Assembly (NCBI GenBank): GCA_029975915.1
Contig: JARKOC010000465.1
Span: forward strand, 1-20,578
Length of the DNA: 20,578 bases
From: Bryobacteraceae bacterium
Lineage (GTDB): Bacteria; Acidobacteriota; Terriglobia; Bryobacterales; Bryobacteraceae
Reading direction: 5' to 3'
The notes beneath the pieces were generated by a model that was given only the letters and a program-made list of their open reading frames with translations, ran no database searches and had not been told where the DNA came from. The translations under genes were made by a program, and so were the position numbers. Positions 14,483-20,578 of this stretch are shown piece by piece. Each line of letters begins with the position of its first letter. The stretch's first letter is position 1.

Positions 14483-14578
14483 ATGAACGACATCCGGCAC
14501 ATCCTGACTCGCAAGACCCTTCCCCCCGGCCTGCCGGCGCGAAACGACACCGAGGACGGCCGACCCGACATCTCGTAG
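14483..14578 (+). CDS. 31-residue ORF directly after the helicase
   Basis: ATG 14483 lies two bases past the helicase stop, with AGGAG (14473-14477) at good spacing, so it would be translationally coupled. The peptide begins MNDIRHILTRKTLPPGLPAR and ends at TAG 14576-14578. It is basic then acidic, with no known motif. The 186-base gap to the methyltransferase holds nothing else. It may be a tiny protein, a decayed remnant, or chance. Confidence 0.3.
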   Translation: MNDIRHILTRKTLPPGLPARNDTEDGRPDIS

Positions 14579-14666
14579 AGCCTCGACCGCCGGAACCAGC
14601 ACACCGAACGTATCCCTCCGCAGGCCCTCTCCATGCCTGCCTGACGCCCATAGAAAGCCGCGTGCC

Positions 14667-17477
14667 ATGACACACGACCGCCGTCTGATTGAAGATTCCC
14701 TGCCCCTGGAAGCGATCTCGTTCCAGAGCGCCCGCGAGAAGAGCATCCGCCACGGGCACATCAGCACCCTGCACATCTGGTGGGCGCGGAGGCCGCTGGC
14801 CGCCATGCGCGCCGCGATCTTCGCCAGCCTGATCCCCGCCCCCAAAGACGAAGCTGAGCGCGCCCGCCTGCACACCCTGATCGGCGGCACCTACAACCCC
14901 GAAAAGGGCGTCTGGGAGGGCGGCATCTGCGACTGGGACAGCGTCAAGGACGGGGACAGCCCGGTGATCGACGAGGCCCGCCGCCTGATCGCCGCGCAGT
15001 ACCCCGACGCCCCGCCCAAAGTGCTCGACCCCTTCATGGGCGGCGGCAGCACCGGCCTGGAGGCCCTGCGCCTGGGCTGCGAGGCCCACGGCGTGGAGCT
15101 GAACCCGGTCGCCTACCTGATCGAGCTGTGCACGCTGGTCTACCCCCAGAAGTACGGCCAGCCGATCCCGCGCAGTGAATACGAGGCGGCCCGCCCCTGG
15201 CTGCAGGAAGCCCACGCGGCGGCCGACGGCGGCGCGGGGACCCAGCAGGCCATGCCGCTCGATGCGGACGAACTGGTAAACCCGCTAGCCGAAGACATAC
15301 GATACTGGGGCAACTGGGTGCTAGAGCACAGCAAATCACAGGTAGGCCATCTATATTCTGACTCGGAGGGAAATGACGTACTCGCCTATTTCTGGGCAAA
15401 GACTGCTATCTGCCCTAATCCGACTTGTCAAGCCACTATGCCGCTTATTGGGCAGTACTGGCTTGTAAAGCGTGATAAGACAAAAATCGCTGTCAAACCG
15501 CAGGTGTCGACTTCGGAAAAGCTTATCTCATTCGAGATCATCTCAGCAAACGAAGCGGATTTCGATATTAGTGCGGGAACGATGAAAAGAAGTAGCGCCT
15601 CCTGTCTAGTATGTGAGCAAAGCTGTTCCGCTGAGTATCTCCAAGAAAGCCAGATCGCCTCTGATCGCAGCCATGATCAACTGATGGCCATCGTGCTCAA
15701 CCGTAAGGAGGGAGGCCGAAACTATAGAGGAGTAGAGTTGCACGATCAGGAGATTTACCAGGAAGCTCTAGCCCGTTGGCAAGATACTCTTGAATTGACT
15801 GATTCCACAGGTATGAGCGCACTCCCATTTGAGGAGTTTCCATACCTTCGCAGCATTTTTAATATCCACGTATATGGCGCTCGCACATGGGCCGATCTTT
15901 TCAACCCGCGTCAAGCCGTCACTCTCGTATCACTTGCCCAGAGTGTCCAAGCAGCAATTGCTCAGATAAATGAAGAGGGTATCGAAGCAGAATACCGGAC
16001 GGCTCTTGCTACATATCTTGGCGTTCTATTTGATCGAGTTCTCGTGCGCATGACTGCCTACAACATCTGGGACAGTACAACTGAGTCAGTGATGCAGATA
16101 TTCAATCAGGGACAATCGCTTCCCATGCGGTGGGATTATGTTGAGGTTAATCCATTCAGCACAGCAGGAGGGGGAAGTTGGTCGAATTCCATTGACTACA
16201 TATGCCTCGTAGTCGAGCATACCTCCAAGACCTCATCGGCTGGCGCCGCTCTGCATGCCGGGACAGCATTACGGCTTCCATATTCAGATTCGCTCATACA
16301 TGCAGTGGTTACCGACCCCCCCTACTATGACTCGGTTCCTTATGCCGATCTCTCGGACTTCTTCTATGTGTGGCTCCGACGAAACCTAGCAGACGAACAC
16401 TCAAGTGTATTCTATACACCGCTAACCCCGAAAATGGAGGAAATCGTACAACTCGCAGAACGAAACGAACGATATTCTCACAAGGACAAACAACATTACG
16501 AACTCCAATTGAAGCAAGCCTTTACCGAGGCAGCAAGAACACTCGAAAGCAATGGCATATTCACGACTGTTTTTGCTCATAAGTCTACAGCGGCTTGGGA
16601 GGCCGCGATAAATGCTCTTCTGGAAGCCAGTCTAGTAATCACTGCCTCGTGGCCGCTCCACACGGAGTCAAGAAATCGGCTAAGAGCCAAGGACTCTGCT
16701 GCCCTTGCTTCTTCAATCTTCATTGTGTGCAGAAAACGCACTGCGTTTGCTGATGGATTGTTCGACGACGTCCGTGCTGAGCTCCGCGATTCTGTCCGAG
16801 ATCGCCTGGACTTCTTCTGGTCGCAGGGCATCCGGGGGGCGGACTTCTTTATCTCGGCCATCGGCCCGGCGGTGGCCGTGTTCGGCCAGTACCGCCAGGT
16901 GCGTAAGCTCACCGGCGAGGTCGTCACCGCGGCGGAACTGCTCGACCTGGTGCAGGAGATGGTCTCCGACTACGCGCTGGCCAAAGTCATGAACGGCCGC
17001 TACCGGATGGGCGCGGTCGATGCCACCACGCGCTTCTACGTCATGTACCGCTGGAGCTACGGCAACCAGAAGATCCCCGCCGATGACGCCCGGCGGCTGG
17101 CCCAGGCCCTCGGCGCGGAGGTGGACGAGCTGATCCACCGCCGCGAGCTGCTCAAACAGAGCGGCGAGGACGTCACCCTGCGCGGGCCGCTGGAGCGCGA
17201 CAACGAGCACCTGGGCGAGGTCGGCCGCGATGGCATGAACGCCCCGCTGGTGGACGTGGTGCATCGTGCCGTGCTGCTGTGGCGGGCCAACGATCGGCGC
17301 GCCCTGGCCGAGTTCCTGGCGGCGAATGCCCAGGGCCGCGAGGACAGCGTCCGGGCGGTCGCCCAGGCCATCGCCAGCATCCTGCCGGAAGGCGACCGGG
17401 AGAAACAACTGCTGGAGGGCTTCCTGTCCGGTCAGGACAGCCTGCCCAGCGTGCCGCGCCAGGAACGGTTGTTATAA
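14667..17477 (+). CDS. DUF1156-type DNA methyltransferase with zinc-ribbon-like insert (DISARM DrmMI-like)
   Basis: A 936-residue protein. The N-terminus (LEAISFQSAREKSIRHGHIS, then HIWWARRPLAAMRA) is the DUF1156 signature. The S-adenosylmethionine motif is LDPFMGGGST (D121). The catalytic motif is TDPPYYD (D550-Y553), after a roughly 430-residue insert with CPNPTC (249-254) and CLVC (313-316), a possible zinc ribbon. COG1743-type methylases are described as adenine-specific with a zinc ribbon, and DrmMI of class 1 DISARM belongs here. It would modify host DNA to mark it as self. Codons 208-711 (about 15290-16800) have markedly lower GC than both ends: sampled 60-base lines give 45-50% against 70-75%. 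The ATG has only a weak ribosome-binding site. The ATPase gene follows after 13 bases. Confidence 0.85.
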   Translation: MTHDRRLIEDSLPLEAISFQSAREKSIRHGHISTLHIWWARRPLAAMRAAIFASLIPAPKDEAERARLHTLIGGTYNPEKGVWEGGICDWDSVKDGDSPVIDEARRLIAAQYPDAPPKVLDPFMGGGSTGLEALRLGCEAHGVELNPVAYLIELCTLVYPQKYGQPIPRSEYEAARPWLQEAHAAADGGAGTQQAMPLDADELVNPLAEDIRYWGNWVLEHSKSQVGHLYSDSEGNDVLAYFWAKTAICPNPTCQATMPLIGQYWLVKRDKTKIAVKPQVSTSEKLISFEIISANEADFDISAGTMKRSSASCLVCEQSCSAEYLQESQIASDRSHDQLMAIVLNRKEGGRNYRGVELHDQEIYQEALARWQDTLELTDSTGMSALPFEEFPYLRSIFNIHVYGARTWADLFNPRQAVTLVSLAQSVQAAIAQINEEGIEAEYRTALATYLGVLFDRVLVRMTAYNIWDSTTESVMQIFNQGQSLPMRWDYVEVNPFSTAGGGSWSNSIDYICLVVEHTSKTSSAGAALHAGTALRLPYSDSLIHAVVTDPPYYDSVPYADLSDFFYVWLRRNLADEHSSVFYTPLTPKMEEIVQLAERNERYSHKDKQHYELQLKQAFTEAARTLESNGIFTTVFAHKSTAAWEAAINALLEASLVITASWPLHTESRNRLRAKDSAALASSIFIVCRKRTAFADGLFDDVRAELRDSVRDRLDFFWSQGIRGADFFISAIGPAVAVFGQYRQVRKLTGEVVTAAELLDLVQEMVSDYALAKVMNGRYRMGAVDATTRFYVMYRWSYGNQKIPADDARRLAQALGAEVDELIHRRELLKQSGEDVTLRGPLERDNEHLGEVGRDGMNAPLVDVVHRAVLLWRANDRRALAEFLAANAQGREDSVRAVAQAIASILPEGDREKQLLEGFLSGQDSLPSVPRQERLL

Positions 17478-17490
17478 AAGGAAGCAGAGG

Positions 17491-20400
17491 ATGGACTACA
17501 AACGGCGGTTGCAGAACACAGACAAAGCCATCGAAGCCGGGTTGTACCGCGAGGCGGTCGAAACCGCCGCGGGCGCGGTCGAGACTCTGCTCAAGGAGCT
17601 GGTGGACGAGCTGTTCCAGAAGCTAAGCGTCAAGGACGCCGAGCGACTGCGCACCCTGATCGAACAATCCCAGGGCGGCAAGGGCACCAAGATGACGTTC
17701 GGCCGCTGGGTGTACTTCTACCGCGACCGGGATGTCTTCGGCATGATCACCCAGGCATTGGACTATAAGCTCAAGTACTTCAACGCCGGCACGCTCCAGC
17801 TCATCCTGGATACACGCAACGCCTGCGTCCACGAGGACGCCGAGCCGACCCGCGCCGAGGCGGAGCTGGTGCGCAACAACCTGGCCATGTTCCTGGAAGA
17901 AACCGGCCGTCCGGTCAAGCTGGAGACAGGCCCCCTCCCCGCGCCAGAGCGTAAGTCCCAGGCACGCGGCCCCCTGCCCCCCTGGACGCAGACCGTGGTG
18001 CCTCACCAGGACATCCGCGAGCGCCGCTTCGATATGGGCATCTTCGCCGCCAACCTGGCCGAGGTGCACTTCGGCAAGCGCCAGCAGGAATACCGCGATC
18101 CCAATACCTTCTTCGACCTGACCTACATCACTCGCGGCCTGCACGACCAGCTCATCACGCTGATGCGTCGCCTTTCCGGCGATCCCAAGGCCGCCTCGGT
18201 CGTGCATCTGCATACCACCTTCGGCGGCGGCAAGACGCACACCATGCTGGCCATGTATCACCTGGCCATGCACGGGGGCCAAATCGCCAAACGGGATGAC
18301 ATCCGCCATCTGATGGTCGAAGCGCGGGTCGAAGCGCTGCCCCAGGCCAAAGTGGCCATCATCGACGGCGATATGCTCACCCCATCCCAGCCGCGCCAGA
18401 CCGAGGACGGCCTGACCCTGTTCACCCTGTGGGGCGAGATCGCCTACCAGTTGGGTGGCAAGGCGCTGTACGAGTTGATCCGGGAGAGCGATGTGTCGCG
18501 CAGCGCCCCCGGCCAGCGCCTGCTCCAGCAGATGTTCACCCAAGCCGGTCCGTCACTGATCCTGATGGACGAGATCCTCAACTACGCCACCAAGGCCGCG
18601 TCGGTCAAGATCGGGCGCAGCTACCTGGTCGACCAGATGAACGCTTTCATGAAGGCGCTCACCCAGGCGGTGGATCAGCAGCTTGGCTCGATGCTGGTCG
18701 TCACCATGACCAGCCAGCCCCAGGAGATGTTCGGCGATCAGGCCGTGGGTCTGTACGACAATCTGCGCCGGGTGCTCCAGCGCGTGGAGCGGACCGAGGT
18801 CATCGCCGAGAGCGACGAGATCTACGAGATTCTGCGCCGCCGCCTGTTCGAGGATATTGGGCCGATCGGGACGCGCCAGCAGGTGGCAGAGGAGTACTGG
18901 AAGTACTACCGCGGCCACAGCGACGCTTTCCCGGAGCATACCCAGGACCCGGCCTACAAAGACGCGATCGTCGCCGCCTACCCGTTCCACCCGGAATTGA
19001 TCGACGTCCTGCGCGGCCGCTGGGGGACCATCTCCGGCTTCCAGAAAACGCGCGGCGTGCTCCAGCTGCTCGCCCTGGTCGTCAGCAACCTGTACCGCCG
19101 CCATCACGGCGCGCCGCTGATCCAGCTCGGCCACATCGACCTGGCCGAGCCGGAGATCCGCCAGCAATTCCTCAAGTACGTGGACAGCCATCGCTACGAC
19201 GCCGTGATCGGAGCCGATATCGCCGGTCTGGCCGATTCCAAGGCCGAGAATCTGGATAAACAGACCGGCCGCGATTACTACCGCTTCGGGCTGTGCGAAG
19301 GGCTGGCGACCTGCATCTTTCTGTATTCGCACAGCGGCAAGGTCAGCGGGTTCACCGGCGGAACGCGCACCCAGCTCTGGCTGGGGATGCTCCAGCCCGG
19401 CCTGGAGCCGGCCATCGCTTCGGATGCCTTCGAGAAGTTCCGTCTGGCGTCGTGGTACCTGGAACAGGATGGGGCTGTCAACCGGCTGGGCGTCACGCCC
19501 AACCTCAACATGATCCTGGCCCAGCGTATCGACGCGGTCCGGCAGGATGAGAAAGCCCAGATGGGTCTGATTCATGAGGTCATCGAGCGGATGGATGGCG
19601 GCCGGTTCGGGAAGGCGATCATCTGGCCGACCGATCCCCGCCAGGTGCGCGACCATGACCAGCTCAAGCTGGTGATCGGTCCGCTGGATAAACCCTGGAT
19701 GGAATCAGAACGGGATACGGAGCTTGCCGCCGAAATCTACGTCGACGACATCCTCAACGACGCGGGCAGCACACATCGCCAGTATCGCAACACCCTGGTC
19801 TTTCTGATGGTCACACCGGAGGGCCGCGAGAACATCCGCCGGGCCGCCGTCAACCTGTTGGCCCTGGACGATATCGGCCGCACCACGCGCAGCCAGCTCA
19901 ACGATCGCCAGGAGGCAGAATTCAAACAGAAGTACGAGCAGGCCCGCGATGCACTCCCCGCCGCCATTTGGGGCGGATACAGCGTCGTGGTCGCGCCATC
20001 CAACGACAAAGGGCTGTGGAGCGGGTTCGATTACGACATGCGCCTCAACCAGGGGGACACGCTCAGTGGTCGTGCCTGGCGGATCCTGTGCGACGAGCAG
20101 CGTCTGCTGGAGCAGTTCGACCCGGACTTCATGCGCAGCGGCGGGCGCTTCGAAATCCTGTGGCCCAAGGACAAAGATGCCGTCAACGTGGCCCAACTGT
20201 GGGATTACTTCGTCCGCTACACCTACCTGCCCCTGCTCGCCAACCAGGAAGTCCTCCAACGCACGATCGCGCGGGGTGTCGAGCGCGGCCTGTTTGCCTA
20301 CTGCCTGGGCGATCCGGAGAAGAGTCTCGATACCATCCTGATTGATCAGAGCATTTCCCCCTCCCGGTGCGCGATCAGCCCGCACGCCTGGCTCCTCGAT

Positions 20401-20578
20401 CCCAAGATCGCGCGGGAACTAATCGCGCCGCCTGAAAACGGGGGGGATGAAGGTGAAGACGGTGGCAAAGACGAGCCTGAGGAGGGTGAGGTGGGAGATG
20501 AAGAGGATGAGCCCAAACCACCCACTCGCGGTTACAAACAGCTCCACATCGAAACCGAACTGGATGCCTTGAACTGGC
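17491..20578 (+). CDS. DUF499-type P-loop ATPase with N-terminal HEPN-like domain (partial, runs off the window)
   Basis: ATG 17491 follows AAAGGAAG and is open to the right edge (1029 codons, no stop). Residues 1-140 form a helical domain with RNACVH (R109-H114), an R-x4-H motif as in HEPN ribonucleases, notably the Swt1-like HEPN group. The ATPase core has Walker A FGGGKTHTML (244-253) and Walker B LILMDEILNY (D360, E361), then VVTMTSQPQEMFGD and VAAYPFHPELIDVLRGRWGT, typical of DUF499 (COG1483-type) proteins. A very acidic linker (about 980-1008) near the edge precedes an unseen C-terminus. It starts 13 bases after the methyltransferase, so they form one operon. Such ATPases are predicted partners of DUF1156 methylases in defence systems; the HEPN part suggests RNA cleavage on infection. 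HEPN activity is inferred from the motif alone. Confidence 0.85.
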   Translation, partial: MDYKRRLQNTDKAIEAGLYREAVETAAGAVETLLKELVDELFQKLSVKDAERLRTLIEQSQGGKGTKMTFGRWVYFYRDRDVFGMITQALDYKLKYFNAGTLQLILDTRNACVHEDAEPTRAEAELVRNNLAMFLEETGRPVKLETGPLPAPERKSQARGPLPPWTQTVVPHQDIRERRFDMGIFAANLAEVHFGKRQQEYRDPNTFFDLTYITRGLHDQLITLMRRLSGDPKAASVVHLHTTFGGGKTHTMLAMYHLAMHGGQIAKRDDIRHLMVEARVEALPQAKVAIIDGDMLTPSQPRQTEDGLTLFTLWGEIAYQLGGKALYELIRESDVSRSAPGQRLLQQMFTQAGPSLILMDEILNYATKAASVKIGRSYLVDQMNAFMKALTQAVDQQLGSMLVVTMTSQPQEMFGDQAVGLYDNLRRVLQRVERTEVIAESDEIYEILRRRLFEDIGPIGTRQQVAEEYWKYYRGHSDAFPEHTQDPAYKDAIVAAYPFHPELIDVLRGRWGTISGFQKTRGVLQLLALVVSNLYRRHHGAPLIQLGHIDLAEPEIRQQFLKYVDSHRYDAVIGADIAGLADSKAENLDKQTGRDYYRFGLCEGLATCIFLYSHSGKVSGFTGGTRTQLWLGMLQPGLEPAIASDAFEKFRLASWYLEQDGAVNRLGVTPNLNMILAQRIDAVRQDEKAQMGLIHEVIERMDGGRFGKAIIWPTDPRQVRDHDQLKLVIGPLDKPWMESERDTELAAEIYVDDILNDAGSTHRQYRNTLVFLMVTPEGRENIRRAAVNLLALDDIGRTTRSQLNDRQEAEFKQKYEQARDALPAAIWGGYSVVVAPSNDKGLWSGFDYDMRLNQGDTLSGRAWRILCDEQRLLEQFDPDFMRSGGRFEILWPKDKDAVNVAQLWDYFVRYTYLPLLANQEVLQRTIARGVERGLFAYCLGDPEKSLDTILIDQSISPSRCAISPHAWLLDPKIARELIAPPENGGDEGEDGGKDEPEEGEVGDEEDEPKPPTRGYKQLHIETELDALNW

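Noticed and set aside
12285..15215. A 976-codon open frame on the minus strand opposite the helicase and methyltransferase
   Set aside because: It lies antisense to two genes with clear helicase and methylase motifs. Its translation is His/Gln/Asp/Val-rich without motifs, as expected of a mirror frame in GC-rich DNA.
17623..19656. Two long minus-strand open frames opposite the DUF499 gene
   Set aside because: They are antisense shadows of a gene with Walker A and B motifs; no ribosome-binding sites or domain features.

Overview
The window is bacterial, mostly high in GC, and reads as accessory DNA: a plasmid-like or integrative-conjugative backbone next to a restriction/defence-type locus. 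The taxon cannot be fixed from sequence alone. The mix of replication-relaxation protein, FtsK/TraG-like ATPase and archaeo-eukaryotic-type primase would suit Chloroflexota, but this is low-confidence inference.

Layout. Positions 1-2000 are a stability/recombination patch: the 3' end of an unknown gene, a RelE/ParE-type toxin with its Phd/YefM-type antitoxin (minus strand) behind a 9-bp repeat operator, a frameshifted serine resolvase, and a possible 50-residue membrane peptide facing an antisense promoter. Positions 2150-5650 are a minus-strand transfer operon: a 40-residue membrane protein, a conjugation-type ATPase and a replication-relaxation protein, closed by a strong terminator. An XRE/MmyB-like regulator at 5921-6790 is divergent from it. 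About 1.1 kb (6927-8037) has no convincing gene and is packed with perfect inverted repeats around an AT-rich pocket. It ends in a 12-bp-period iteron array and looks like a replication, partition or transfer control region. Positions 8038-9411 are a minus-strand partition operon: AlpA-type HTH, ParA and a ribbon-helix-helix protein. The iteron array continues inside the ribbon-helix-helix gene itself. A primase follows at 9564-10562, with an archaeo-eukaryotic-type core and a C-terminal DnaG-like zinc finger. Opposite it is a 36-codon ORF that stops at an apparent junction near 10797.

From about 10.9 kb to the right edge all genes are on the plus strand: a SNF2-family helicase with a DUF3883-like C-terminus (DrmD-like), a DUF1156-type DNA methyltransferase (DrmMI-like), and a large DUF499-type ATPase with an N-terminal HEPN-like domain. 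The ATPase gene runs off the window. The helicase and methyltransferase match the leading pair of class 1 DISARM. The ATPase matches predicted systems that pair DUF1156 with DUF499. The locus is therefore probably a DISARM-related or hybrid anti-phage system, incomplete here. The methyltransferase has a strikingly low-GC central segment, as if its specificity region had been exchanged.

Working together: the partition, primase and transfer genes would maintain and move the element, and the methyltransferase/helicase/ATPase island is its probable cargo. All functions are inferred from motifs read by eye; no database search was run.
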